Notes: generated by a model not told the origin, from the sequence alone. 64,000 nt of DNA from Vicinamibacterales bacterium (GCA_958296065.1 CATQHX010000010.1:218814-282813); one strand, 5' to 3'; positions 1 through 9,175 are shown, counted from the stretch's first letter. Translations and numbers: made by a program.

Positions 1-1545
1 ACCCTCGGCGCCGCGCTCCATGTCGAACACGTAGCTGAGAAACGCCGCGTTGGGCTCGTCGATGAGACCGGTGTCCTCGACGGGGATGCCGGCGCCGGCG
101 AGCGCCCGCACGAGGTCGCGGCGCTGGTTGGCCTCGAACGCGGCGGGAACGCTGACCGCGTACACCGGCGGGGGCAGCGAATGATCCAGGACGTGCCGGT
201 CCACGGCCTCACGCAGGTGATGCAGGAAGACCCTGGCGGCGTCCTGCGGCCGTTCGACCACCACCGGCGCGCGCCCCTCGGCGAGCACCGTGTTGGGATA
301 CTGGGGGCCGAGGTCGACCCCGAGTTCCATCTTGAAGGACGACCAGAGATCCACTCCCTCCCGCAACGTCGCCCTCAGGTGCGGCGTCACGCCGCGGCCC
401 ACGAGCAGACGGCCGTTGCGCCAGGCGAGACAGCTCGGCACGAGATGGTCGTCGTGGCGTCTGTCTTCCTCGTCGAGCTGGGGAACGGAAAGCGGTTCGG
501 CCCTGGGGACGCGACCTCCATCGTCCATCCGGACGATGCTGACCACCGTCGTCGACGTCCCGAAGTCCATGCCCACGAAGGTCTGCCGGGCCAGGTTCCC
601 GCGGAGGGCCTCTGCGTCGCCGGCCAGATTCGTCACGGAAACACCCGCCGCCTCGTCGGGCGCGCGGTCGGGGCCGTCCGCGCCCGCCATGGCCGATCGC
701 CACGCCGACACGGTCCGGGGCCGGTCGTCGGGCCGCAGCGCCATTCCCCGGTCAATCGCCGCGAGCCACCGAAGATCCGCCCCCGCGACCCGCTCCGCAA
801 GCGACTCGTACCGGTCGTCCACGGCCCGTACCGGCGCTTCCGGCGCGCACTCGCCGGTCAGCGCGCGGTACGAGACCGCCGCCAGCGCGTAGATGTCGGT
901 GGGCGGCCCCTGCGCGCCCTCGGTCCCGTGCTGCTCGATGGGCGCATACCGCGGCGTCAGCACCTGGGTGTGCGCCCGGCCGCGCGCCGCCGCGCGCGCG
1001 GCCCCGAAGTCGATGAACACCGGCTCGCCGTTCGCCGCGCGAATCACGATGTTCGCGGGGGTAATGTCGCGGTGCACGTAGCCGTGTCCGTGCACATGCT
1101 CCAGCCCGTTGAGCAGCCGGTCCAGCCATTGCCGCCACTCGGCGACCGGCAACGGCGCGCGGATTCGCAGGACGGCGTCCAGCGACTCGCCCTCGACGTA
1201 CTCCATCACGATGCAGGCCGTGCCGAGCGCCTCGACGTAGCGATGCACCCGCACCACGTTCGGATGCCGGAACCGATGGATCGACCGCGCCTCGTCCAGG
1301 AAACGGTCGAGACCCCAGGTGAAGAGCGCACGGCTCTCCTCCGCTGGCAACGCGGCCACGCGCTGGTCCGCGGTCCGCTCAGCGTGTTCGTGCGGAAAGT
1401 ATTCCTTGAGCGCGACCGGTCCGTCTAGTCTCGTATCGTTCGCGAGATAGGTGATGCCGAAGCCGCCGGCGCCCAGCACGCGGACTATCTCGTACTCCTC
1501 GATCCGGTAGCCCGGCGGCAGGGCGCGGGCGCACGTCTCGGGCAC
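1..1545 (-). CDS. Ser/Thr protein kinase fused to Hsp70-like ATPase (C-terminus beyond window edge)
   Basis: The 515 visible codons join a eukaryote-like kinase to an Hsp70 nucleotide-binding domain in one frame. Kinase landmarks are the Gly loop LGAGGFGITYL (about residues 24-34), the lysine in VALKEYFP (K47), the catalytic loop YVHRDITPAN (about 156-165) and DFGAAR (about 177). After a linker, the Hsp70 phosphate-1 motif DFGTSTTVV starts near residue 327, and DEPNAAFLSY lies near the edge. The GTG start at 1545 is chosen because AGGA precedes it by 8 nt and the kinase begins at once. The likely role is signalling that phosphorylates proteins and couples to chaperone-like ATPase activity; substrates are unknown. 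Kinase and Hsp70 assignments are firm; the function of the fusion is inference. Confidence 0.9.
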   Translation of the reverse strand, partial: MPETCARALPPGYRIEEYEIVRVLGAGGFGITYLANDTRLDGPVALKEYFPHEHAERTADQRVAALPAEESRALFTWGLDRFLDEARSIHRFRHPNVVRVHRYVEALGTACIVMEYVEGESLDAVLRIRAPLPVAEWRQWLDRLLNGLEHVHGHGYVHRDITPANIVIRAANGEPVFIDFGAARAAARGRAHTQVLTPRYAPIEQHGTEGAQGPPTDIYALAAVSYRALTGECAPEAPVRAVDDRYESLAERVAGADLRWLAAIDRGMALRPDDRPRTVSAWRSAMAGADGPDRAPDEAAGVSVTNLAGDAEALRGNLARQTFVGMDFGTSTTVVSIVRMDDGGRVPRAEPLSVPQLDEEDRRHDDHLVPSCLAWRNGRLLVGRGVTPHLRATLREGVDLWSSFKMELGVDLGPQYPNTVLAEGRAPVVVERPQDAARVFLHHLREAVDRHVLDHSLPPPVYAVSVPAAFEANQRRDLVRALAGAGIPVEDTGLIDEPNAAFLSYVFDMERGAEG

Positions 1546-1843
1546 GACCTCGATCCTACTACGCGCGCCCGCCGGGCTGTTTCGGACTCCGCCGCCGACT
1601 TCAATCAACCCAAATGTCTGCGATACCGACGAGAACGCGTCGCTCGGCGAATGGCGCCGACGCATGCCGCGCCGACGATGGGGCGGACGCAGCGCCAGGT
1701 GTGGCAGGCTGCGTCTGCTCGGCGGCGCGCATCTGTTCAACCGGCGTTCTCGGACGAGAGCGTACGCCTGGACGTGCGGACGACTCTGCCGGTCACGGCG
1801 GCGCGTCTGCTCGACCGCATCTCCATCGGCGTTCCGGTGATCC

Positions 1844-1954
1844 GCGGCCCGGTGAGTTGCGATCTCAGGGGCGGTTCACCCGGCGCAACGTTCTGCGAAG
1901 ACTGCGGTAAGACGATGCGGCCCGGTGAGTTGCGATCTCAGGGGCGGTTCACCC
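1844..1954. repeat. Pair of perfect 38-bp direct repeats
   Basis: The 38 bases at 1844-1881 recur exactly at 1917-1954, 73 bp apart. Each copy starts GCGGCCCGGTGAGTTGCGAT and ends in GGCGGTTCACCC, so GGTGA and TCACC face each other inside the unit. Repeated protein-binding units of this size are typical of transposon ends, which is an inference here. Confidence 0.85.
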
Positions 1955-2106
1955 CCCTGAATCGAGAACTGGGGCCATCGAACGGCCCGAACTGGGGTCA
2001 TGGCATCGAAGTGCACCAGGGCCATGCTTTTCGGCCGATCAGGGCCATTGCATTGCACGGTGACCAGCGTGACCGCCGAAACGGCCTTCCCGCAGGGAAA
2101 AATACT

Positions 2107-2140
2107 GGGTGAGCGACCCCGGAACCGGGGTCGCTCACCC
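2107..2140. terminator. Perfect 16-bp palindromic stem (terminator-like or element end)
   Basis: GGGTGAGCGACCCCGG (2107-2122) is followed by AA and then its exact reverse complement (2125-2140). This can form a very stable hairpin. No clear T-run follows (CTCTTGCC), so intrinsic termination is not certain; it may instead mark the end of an inserted element. Confidence 0.5.
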
Positions 2141-2389
2141 CTCTTGCCTCCTCCTCGTGGTGTTGTTAGACCGTTGAATGCGCGGTGGGGTGCACTGGTG
2201 CGAGAAACCCCCAGTGTTTCCGGGCGCTTACGGTGTGTTCACGGTGAACAATCCACGCACTTTCGCCAGGCGGATCGACGGTCGGCGATCGGTTGCAGGA
2301 CCCTGCAATGAACTTGTTTACCTTGCCCAGATACGACTCATGCCGCTACTGTGTGGACATTGCGCAGCAAGGCGTGGTGTCATGGAGGC

Positions 2390-2809
2390 ATGAGGAAAGC
2401 GACGGTGACGGTTCGTCTCTCGGCGGGCCTGGTGGAACGGCTCGACAAGCTCGCTGTCGGGCTCGGCACGTTCGGCCTGAGTCGGCCGCGGGTCATAGAG
2501 GCTCTGGTTCAAGGCTGCCCTACCGGTGCAGATGCTCTGGAGAGGATGCTGCGGCATGCTGCGGGCGTCGACAAGCCGACGCGGCTACCGGTGGATGCGG
2601 TCAAGCTGCAGGCGGAGTACGAACGCGGGCTCGAGGCCGGGCGCGCCGAGTCTGGGCCAGCGCACGCACTGGCGGACCGGGCGTGGCGTCTGCTGGTAAC
2701 GGACCACCCCGACTTTGACGCGGCGTTCCACTGCCGTGCGTGGCTGGCTGATCACGATATCGAAGTCATCCACGACGAGGCCGACGGGCAGTTGAAGTTG
2801 CGGGAGTAA
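2390..2809 (+). CDS. Ribbon-helix-helix (CopG/MetJ-like) DNA-binding protein
   Basis: This 139-residue protein starts with a beta-strand and helix pattern, KATVTVRLSAGLVERLDKLA (about residues 3-22), typical of ribbon-helix-helix repressors and antitoxins. A second helix follows (PRVIEALVQG). The C-terminal half is acidic and unassigned. ATG 2390 is preferred because the fold begins there, but GGAGG lies only 1 nt upstream, which is too close. An in-frame ATG at 2351 would add 13 residues. No toxin gene is adjacent. The last 18 bases (2792-2809) are also the first bases of a 204-bp tandem duplication. It is probably a regulator of the mobile island. Confidence 0.65.
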   Translation: MRKATVTVRLSAGLVERLDKLAVGLGTFGLSRPRVIEALVQGCPTGADALERMLRHAAGVDKPTRLPVDAVKLQAEYERGLEAGRAESGPAHALADRAWRLLVTDHPDFDAAFHCRAWLADHDIEVIHDEADGQLKLRE

Positions 2810-3200
2810 CGCCGCGCGTGGGGGTGTGGCGCGGCGCCAGCGTTCGCGTTATCGGGTCGGCCGTCAGGTCGAGTGCTGCGAGCACGAAATCGCCGCTCCG
2901 GCACTGAGAGGCGCACTTCTCGGTGCCGTGCACCATTAGACGCCGGATTCCGGCCTTTTGTTCCCGGGTGGCCGATCTCTTTCGGGGGGGCGCGTTTGAA
3001 GTTGCGGGAGCAACGCCGCGCGTGGGGGTGTGGCGCGGCGCCAGCGTTCGCGTTATCGGGTCGGCCGTCAGGTCGAGTGCTGCGAGCACGGAAATCGCCG
3101 CTCCGGCACTGAGAGGCGCACTTCTCGGTGCCGTGCACCATTAGACGCCGGATTCCGGCCTTTTGTTCCCGGGTGGCCGATCTCTTTCGGGGGGGCGCGT
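2792..3200. repeat. Tandem duplication, two near-identical ~204-bp units
   Basis: Unit 1 is 2792-2995 and unit 2 is 2996-3200. They differ by only a few bases: GAGTAACG versus GAGCAACG near the start, and one extra G in unit 2. The unit begins inside the last six codons of the ribbon-helix-helix gene, and its TAA stop becomes CAA in unit 2. Each unit contains an 11-bp hairpin (2899-2909 with 2918-2928, one G-U pair) and a second copy about 205 bp later. No repeated protein is evident. Confidence 0.9.
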
Positions 3201-3369
3201 TTGCGGGGCCGGTACGCTCGGTGCCGGGTTGGCAGGCGTCCCGCTTTTCGGTCTGTGCGCGCGGGACGCTCGGCGCGTGTCAGTATCGCGGAACACTCGG
3301 TGTGTACCGGTGGCGGGTCGTTTTGATGCTGCCTGGTCGGCAGGGTTCCGGGGCCGGCACGCGAGACCG

Positions 3370-4640
3370 GCGGAGACAGGTCGGGGATCAGCCCGCGATT
3401 GATCCCGTGCGCGCTCGTTTGACGATGCGGCTGCGCGCCGCCTGGCGGAAGACCTCGGTCAACCGCACGACCGGGACAGGATGTCCGAGGCGATGATGTC
3501 GGCCAGCACCTGCCCCGGCCCCACCGAGGGGAGTTGATCGATGTCGCCCACGATCGGCAGGGCGGCTGTGTCGGGACTACGGCGAGCGACGCCCGCATCA
3601 GCATGACGTCGACCATGGAGGCTCGTCGACGACGAGCAGACCGCATTCGAGCGGATTGTCCGCGTCACGCCTGAAGCCGCCGGTGGCGGGGTCGGACCTC
3701 GAGCAGCCGGTGGATGGTTCGGGCCTGCTGCCCGGTGGCCTTGCTCATTCTTCGGGCGGCGCGGCCGGTCGGCGCGCACAGCACGAGCTCGACGCGCTTG
3801 GCGGCCAGGATGCGCAGGATGGCGTCGACCAGCGTCGTCTTGCCCACGCCCGGTCCTCCCGTGATGACGGTGGCCTTCGAGGTCAGCGCCAACCGCACCG
3901 CCTCGGCCTGGCCCGGCGCCAGCGACAGGCCGGCTCTGCTTCTCGACCCAGGGCAGCGCCCGCTCGACGTCGATGTCCGGCTAGGGAGCTTGCCAGCCAC
4001 AACGTCGACGAGCCGCTCGGCGATCGCCCGCTCGGCCTGGTACAAGCCGCCGAGGAACAGGCACGGCGTGTCCGCGACGGTGTCTGCGACGACGGCGTCC
4101 TCGGCCGGCTCGCAGCCAGGCGCGGATACGCTCCTGCACGCCGCCAGCTCGAGAGCGGTTCGGACCGCATCGTCGGGCACGCCGAGCAGGCGGGCCGCCA
4201 GCGTGCCGAGCTCGTCGGCCGGCAGTCCGCAGTGGCCGTCGTCCATCGCCTCGGTCAGCGCGTAGCCGATGCCGGCGCGCACCCGGGTCATCGCCGTGCT
4301 GGTGATTCCCAGCTTCATCGCGATCGCGTCGGCGATCCTGAACCCGATACCGCGAATGTCGCGGGTGAGGCGGCAAGGGTTCTTCGTGATGACCTCGACC
4401 GTGTCGCTCCCGCAGGTCTTGAAGACCCGCACCGCCCGCGCCGTGGCCACGCCATGGCTGTGCAGGAAGACCATGCTCTCGCGAACCGCTTTCCGCTCGG
4501 CCCACGCGTCGGTGATGCGCCCGGCGCGAACCTGGCCGATGCCGGTGACCTCGCGAAGCCGTTCGGGCTCGGTCTCGGTGGGTTCACGAGGAATGTGTCG
4601 CTCGGCGTGGACTGCGTCCTGCTCGGCCTGATGCTCGGTG
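3370..4640 (-). pseudogene. recD2: recD2-type helicase pseudogene (multiple frameshifts, C-terminus lost)
   Basis: Reading leftwards, recognisable RecD2 segments occur in changing frames. First come the helix-hairpin-helix part (LREVTGIGQVRAGRI) and KNPCRLTRDIRGIGFRIAD. Walker A follows ([18 protein letters not shown], about 3835-3885), then [15 protein letters not shown]. After a 1-nt loss in the Walker B VVDE-AS motif come [10 protein letters not shown], then [20 protein letters not shown] in another frame, then [10 protein letters not shown] and INRGLIPDLSP. There are at least four frame changes, and another disrupts the segment before [15 protein letters not shown] (about 3940). The final UvrD-like C-terminal domain is absent. 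Intact RecD2 is a 5'-3' DNA helicase; this copy cannot make it. Such helicases are common cargo on integrative elements. Confidence 0.85.
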
Positions 4641-4845
4641 CGGTCGTCGGCAGGCGCTGCATTCGCGGCCGGTTCTGGCGGCAAAGCGGCTGGGGGATGT
4701 GGGCTGCTCGGTGCGGTCACCCGAGTAGCGTACCGTCCTGGCGCCCCGGGGCCGTTGCTCGGTGCGTGCGGACGGCGCGTCGGCCCGGATCCCGTGCTCA
4801 CGATGGGAGCTTGTCGGCGTCGACGGTGCGGAGCGGTAGCCTGCA

Positions 4846-5096
4846 GATGTCGACTGACTGCCTTCGGACTCGACCGCAGCATGCAGGCTGCGCGCCTCGT
4901 CCCCGAGCGCGTCAAAGACGGCCACGAAGTCGCTGAACTCGATGTTCACCGTGGTCTTGAACCGCTGGATCAGGTTGCGGGAGTTGATGGCGGCGTCCAC
5001 GCGGTACTTCCCGAACATCTCGATCGCGACCACGTGCATCTTGTCGGGCATGACGACGTCGTCGGGCCATTCGGGTGCTGACGCGGGCAGGTCCTA
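4846..5096 (-). pseudogene. Fragment of an unrecognised conserved-looking protein
   Basis: After an in-frame TAG near 5096 the minus strand reads a segment of normal protein composition. It includes EWPDDVVMPDKMHVVAIEMF, then GKYRVDAAINSRNLIQRFKT, TVNIEFSDFVAVFDALGDEA, before dissolving into low-complexity Ser/Thr/Arg-rich sequence. Hydrophobic and charged residues alternate as in a real domain, unlike the surrounding shadow frames. The upstream stop and the absence of a ribosome-binding site suggest a 5'-truncated remnant upstream of the recD2 pseudogene. I do not recognise the family. Confidence 0.45.
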
Positions 5097-5186
5097 CAGC
5101 GTGTCGATCCAGGCCCTGAAGGAGTTCGGACTCGCCCGTGCTGCTCGGTGGCCGGGGCTCGGTGCGTGCGGACCGCCCGTCCCTGT

Positions 5187-6022
5187 GATGCTGACCGAGT
5201 CATGCGCGGCCATGGCGAGACGGCGTGGGCCATCAGGCCGGGAAAAATGTGGGCCGCCGCCCACAATTTTCGTGCGGCGTTCGAAAGGGGGGCATCCGGC
5301 CCCGCATTGCGGTCCGGGCGATCGTGTGCCTGCCATCCAGACCGCAGTCTGCCGGCGCACGAATTCCCGCGCAGCCGCCGTGCAGGGCTACCTGGTTGGG
5401 GGCGACGCCAGCGCCCCGCACCGGCGATCCGAGGCCGACGGCCCGAGCCTGTGCGTGACGCGTGCTGCTCGGCGCATTGACAGCTGCCTGTCCGTGCAGG
5501 AGCGCGTCAGTTCCTGTTCCCTCTGCGACGCTGACCGCGGCGCCGCCGGGTGCGTTTTCCCGCTCGATGCGCGCGGTCAGTGCACCGGCGAAGCCGAAGG
5601 CGCCGGCCCGACCGGCCGCGCGACAAAGTGGTCCAGCTCCGCGGTCATCGTGCGGCCGGCGTTTCCGCGGCGCGGCCGCTCGAGCGGGTCGGGCGTCGCG
5701 CACGCCGGTCGGCAGATGCTCGGAGATGCTCCACAGGTGCTCGTGTGCGGAGGAGGTCGTCCTGCTCGGTGCGTTCCGCTGTGGTGACCGGCGTGCTGCT
5801 CGATGCCGTGCGGTTGCCCAGGGTGCTGACCGGGGCATGCGCGGCCAAGGCGACACGGCGTGCACCGTCAGGCCGTATCCGCCGCGGAAAAATGTGGGCC
5901 GCCGCCCGCAATTTCTTCGTGCGGCGTTCGAAAAGGGGGCGTCCCGCCCCGCATTGCGGTCGGGGCGATTCCGGAGCCTGCCATCCGAACCGCGGCTGCC
6001 GGTGCGCGAGTTCCCGCGAGTG
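5187..6022. repeat. Two divergent direct copies of a ~190-bp segment
   Basis: Bases 5187-5375 and about 5820-6022 are related. Both contain a run reading CATGCGCGGCCA, then GGCCGCCGCCC followed by GTGCGGCGTTCGAAA, then CCCCGCATTGCGGTC and CCTGCCATCC. The stretch between them and the 500 bases upstream repeat the short motif TGCTCGGTGCG about seven times (for example near 4630, 4707, 4757, 5155 and 5762). The copies differ by many substitutions and small indels, so this is an old duplication in decaying DNA. Confidence 0.7.
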
Positions 6023-6131
6023 GTACGAGACGCTGACCGACGGGAAGCCCTGGCACCTCGGCGCCCGCATCGGGAAGGGAACCAGTCGCGACCCGCGGCG
6101 CACCATCCGGATCGGATTCGCGCGCGACTGA
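6018..6131 (+). pseudogene. C-terminal remnant of an unknown small protein
   Basis: The last 37 codons before the TGA at 6129-6131 read EWYETLTDGKPWHLGARIGK then GTSRDPRRTIRIGFARD, a sequence with the look of a real protein tail. No start codon or conserved upstream portion is visible in this frame; upstream the frame passes through the duplicated segment. It is probably the surviving 3' end of a mobile-element gene. Confidence 0.35.
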
Positions 6132-7067
6132 GGAAGGCAACCGCGTGATCGTGGGGTTCATCGGCCTGCACCAGCGAAACCGGCAGTCAGGAAGAACCGG
6201 AAGGAAGCTGCGGGACCGGAGTGGACCGCCGGGGAAGCCCGGATGGGTGGACGGCGCGCGTCGGGCGCGATGGTCGCCGCCGTGGTGGTTCGCCGTGTGG
6301 TGGTGCAGCTCGCGCTGGGTGCTCGGCCGCGCACTCCGCCCGTCGGGCCGGCGGCGCCGGGGCGTCGCCCCTCACGCCCGACGCGTTCTCTCACGGCTGG
6401 AACGAGGCCGCTGTCCCCGGAGCGCCTCCGGGTCCGGTTGCGAGGGAGTCGAGAGAGAGGACGGCGGCGGGACGCGTAACGCAGCGGCGGCGCGGCGCCG
6501 GGGCTGGCGAGGCGGCGCCTGTCGGCGGTCCAGCCGGGTGGCCGGATACACTACAGGCATGGGCGCGCGAACCGGGCGGTAGCCGGCGAGGCGGCGCGGG
6601 ACTGGGCCACCCGCCGCTTGCTGGTGGCGCGGCTGCGGCTGGAGACCGCCCGGCCGGCAGCGCAGCCTGCCGACCCCTGGCAGGGCGGGCTCGGTGAGAG
6701 CTTCGGCGGCCTGACTCGAGTGCAGTGCCCGGCCCTGCAAGGCCGGGCCGTTGATGCAGGCTGACGAGCCGGACACCGGCATGCGACACGACGACATGGC
6801 TGCCGTCTGTCGAAACAACGACGCGATTGCTCGCCTTGTGCGAGCGGTACGGTCCGGAAGAGTCGGCGGTGGCCGCTGTCGTGCGGGGACCGGCGCACGG
6901 GCGTACCGGGGTCGCCCTGCCGTGAGGACTGCCCGGCGTGGAACGCGACCGAGATGCGTGCGGCGGTCGACTGTCTCGAGCAGGCGGGCGCTGCGGCAAG
7001 GCCGACGTTCGTGCATTTCGGCGGCCGGCCCGATGCGGCGGCGGGTCGTGCTGGAGGGAGCATCACG
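6132..7067. other. Gap without a supported gene
   Basis: Long open frames exist here on both strands, but all are Arg/Gly/Ala/Pro-rich and lack recognisable motifs, as expected for about 70-75% GC non-coding DNA. I see no RNA gene or clear promoter. Confidence 0.5.
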
Positions 7068-7322
7068 ATGTCGAGCAGCGGAATCCTGGATGCGCTGCGC
7101 AACGAGGAGCGCTCGCTCAAGAGCCAGCTCGTCGCCATCCAGCGCGCCATCGAGGCGATTGAAGGAACTGCCGCGCCGACCGCGCGGCGCGGCAGCAAGA
7201 AGGCGGTCAAGGCGGTCGGGAGGCGCAAGCGCACGATGACCGAGGAGCAGCGCCGGGCCGTGGCCGAGCGGATGCGGAAGTACTGGGCTGCACGTCGGGC
7301 GGAAAAGGCCGCGGGGAACTGA
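7068..7322 (+). CDS. Small coiled-coil, basic-tailed protein
   Basis: This 84-residue protein starts at ATG 7068, about 9 nt after GGAGGG (7053-7058), a good ribosome-binding site. Residues 1-30 (MSSSGILDALRNEERSLKSQ onward) form an amphipathic helix or short coiled coil. A basic linker follows (RRGSKKAVKAVGRRKR), and the tail TMTEEQRRAVAERMRKYWAA resembles a short basic C-terminal motif common in small bacterial DNA-associated proteins. The function is unknown; nucleic-acid binding is plausible from charge. It is one of the few intact genes in the decayed island. Confidence 0.65.
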   Translation: MSSSGILDALRNEERSLKSQLVAIQRAIEAIEGTAAPTARRGSKKAVKAVGRRKRTMTEEQRRAVAERMRKYWAARRAEKAAGN

Positions 7323-7732
7323 CCGCGGCAGCGACGCGAACTGCGCGCCTCCGTTCTCCACGCCGGGGGCGTTGCCCGGCTCACCGGGACCGATGGAGAA
7401 CTGCGAGCCGGCCCGGCGTCGTCCTTCGCAGAACGGCGCGGCGCGGAGCCACGCGCCGATGGTCTCGAGGTCCAACCGTCCGGGGCACGAGAGGCCCTCG
7501 CGAGCAAGCCGCGTTGTATGACCAACGGGTCATGCAACGCGCTTTCCAGCGGCCGTCGACATCCGGGTCCGGGTCGCGGCTGGCCGCCGCCATCGAGTGT
7601 GCGGGACGCGGGCTCGTCCGAGGTTGTGCGGGGGGATTGCCCGCTGGCCGTCCGCGGGACGGATAGGGTGCCTGGTCCTCGTGCAGCGAGCGTCCGACGG
7701 GGTTGTCCGCGCCGACGGTTGGGTCTTCGGCG
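7323..7732. other. Gap without a supported gene
   Basis: The minus strand between about 7500 and 7330 reads a segment of less biased composition (LDLETIGAWLRAAPFCEGRR and about 30 more residues), which could be the end of a lost gene. There is no start signal and no recognised motif. Nothing else is visible. Confidence 0.35.
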
Positions 7733-8110
7733 CTACCAGCGCAGGCAGGGGTCCGAGAGTGGGGACAGGTCGTCGAGCAGCGGCGTGCTCTGGCCGGCGT
7801 CCTCGGCCGGGGCGGCTTCGGCTGCGTCCTCGATGCTATCGAGCAGCCCGAGCACGGCGGTTTCGGCGGGGTTGAGCGCGTGGTTGAGGAGCCACTGGCG
7901 CCGCCGGTGGCAGGCGTAGCAGCGCTCGTGCGTGGGCCAGACGAGGCGCCCGCAGGTCCCGGCGTCGAGAGGCAGGTCGACGCCGGCGCAGAGCTTCTTG
8001 TCGCGGTTGGCGGCCCGGTGGCGGCGCATGACCTCGCGATTGGCGATGCGGCGGCGCAGGCGGCGCAGCCACTGGCGCTGTTCGGGGCGGAGCAGGTCGG
8101 CGAGAGGCAT
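7733..8110 (-). CDS. Small Cys-rich putative zinc-binding protein
   Basis: The ORF encodes 125 residues from ATG 8110. GGAGG lies about 8 nt upstream on the minus strand, which supports this start. The N-terminal 40 residues are strongly basic (PEQRQWLRRLRRRIANREVM). The centre has Cys residues in an LCAGVDLPLDAGTCG...HERCYACH arrangement that could bind one zinc ion. The C-terminus is acidic. I do not recognise the family. Its position among mobile-element genes suggests a DNA-related accessory role, which is inference. Confidence 0.6.
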   Translation of the reverse strand: MPLADLLRPEQRQWLRRLRRRIANREVMRRHRAANRDKKLCAGVDLPLDAGTCGRLVWPTHERCYACHRRRQWLLNHALNPAETAVLGLLDSIEDAAEAAPAEDAGQSTPLLDDLSPLSDPCLRW

Positions 8111-8496
8111 CAGGTCGTCCTCCTGGAGAAAGGGAGTGGCCCCGGAGCGGGGCCGGTGGAGCGGGCCGGCAGGCCCTGTGGCGTTGCCGACGCGAGAGGG
8201 TCGGAGACCGGCGGCGTGGGGGCGGGGGGCAGAATGCAGAGGCGTGCCTTGACCGCCCGCCCGCCGGCTGCCCGGTCTCCGTTCGCGCTGCTTGATTGTC
8301 GCCCGCTACCGCTCTCCCCTCCGGGTCCGTGATCCTGCGTGCCGACTCGGGGAGGCGCGCCGGCCCGGCAGCGGCGTCGGCGTGGTGCTGGTGGTGGCGG
8401 CTTGCGCCGGCCCGATGCGGGGCGGGCGGCCGGACGGAAAGCGTCAAGGCCTCGAACAGCAGGTGGAGAGAGCCACTGGCGCACGCCTGGCGAGCG
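8111..8496. other. Gap without a supported gene
   Basis: The sequence upstream of the small Cys-rich gene is extremely GC-rich and contains no frame with convincing protein character. The minus-strand promoter for that gene should lie here, but no good -35/-10 pair is visible. Confidence 0.4.
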
Positions 8497-8714
8497 GGGA
8501 CGCGTCGCAGCGGCCGAAGCCGCCGTTGACGACCTCGACGTGGCCGCAGGCGGCATCGTCGCTCTTGACGCCGTCGGTTTCGACGCGATGGAGACCTCGC
8601 ACAGGCCCGACGAGACGGAGACCGGTCACCTGCACGCGCCCGGACGTTCGCCCTGGGGCCCCGCAGCCGTGGCAGTGGAAGACGCGGTCACCTGCACGCG
8701 CCAGGACGTTCGTC
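8497..8714 (+). pseudogene. Duplicated topoisomerase I fragment (active-site region)
   Basis: The bases from GACGCGTCGCAGCGGCCGAA (8497) track those at 10143 onward in the larger topoisomerase remnant for about 150 bp. Both then reach the active-site segment, here ACCTGCACGCG. A 28-bp stretch (8623-8650) is repeated with one mismatch at 8685-8712. This is a partial, rearranged second copy of the topA remnant. Confidence 0.65.
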
Positions 8715-9146
8715 TTCGTCGCGCAGGATCCGGAGCCGGTGTAAACGCGTCGCTACGACTTGACCCGTGGCCGGTTGCTCGCGTCGCAGATGCCCCCGGC
8801 GAGGATCCGCCGGACGATGTGGAAGCTGCGGGCGTCGCTCGGCGTCTCCTGCAAGGCTTCGGGGATGGTCGCCGGCCATGCTCTGCTTGTGGGGTCGCTG
8901 GCGTGTGAGCGGCGAGGAGGGTCAGCTCGGCAGGCAGTTGGCGCAGGTGTTCACGGGGTGCTCCCCCGGGTGGGAGATCGGCGTGTCACGCCGGGGGTCG
9001 GAAGGTTTCCGAGGGCGGACTTTCGCCCAGCAAGAACTCTGGACTATGTCCAATCCCAGATTGTGTTCTGGAAATGAAGAGCAAGTGGAAAATGCACCAA
9101 AACAGGTGCATCTGCCGACCGTCAATACATTGACATCCTGCGAACG
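8715..9146. other. Gap with an unusually AT-rich patch
   Basis: No gene is supported. From about 9030 the composition drops to near 50% GC until about 9260, in strong contrast to the surrounding island. This patch holds the promoter-like and palindromic sites listed next. Confidence 0.45.
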
Positions 9147-9175
9147 TTGACCGGAACTTGTTTTGTGCGTCTACA
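9147..9175 (+). promoter_or_regulatory. Candidate promoter next to a 24-bp palindrome
   Basis: TTGACC (9147-9152), a 17-nt spacer and TCTACA (9170-9175) form a moderate sigma-70-like match. A further TTGACA lies at 9130-9135. The pair sits in an AT-rich patch and ends one base before a perfect palindrome, the usual place for an operator. It would drive transcription toward the topoisomerase remnant. Confidence 0.35.

Larger units (their letters stand above)
1546..2389. other. Non-coding / decayed stretch at island edge
   Basis: No convincing gene is visible in these 844 bases. The stretch contains a pair of 38-bp direct repeats, a pair of short GAACTGGGG repeats (1966-1974 and 1989-1997), and a strong palindrome (listed separately). 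The GAACTGGGG segment and the following 60 bases resemble the terminal region of IS21-type insertion sequences as I remember them; no transposase is present. Confidence 0.5.

Noticed and set aside
2792..3200. CRISPR-like array
   Set aside because: There are only two long, nearly identical units with no short repeats separated by unique spacers, and no cas genes.
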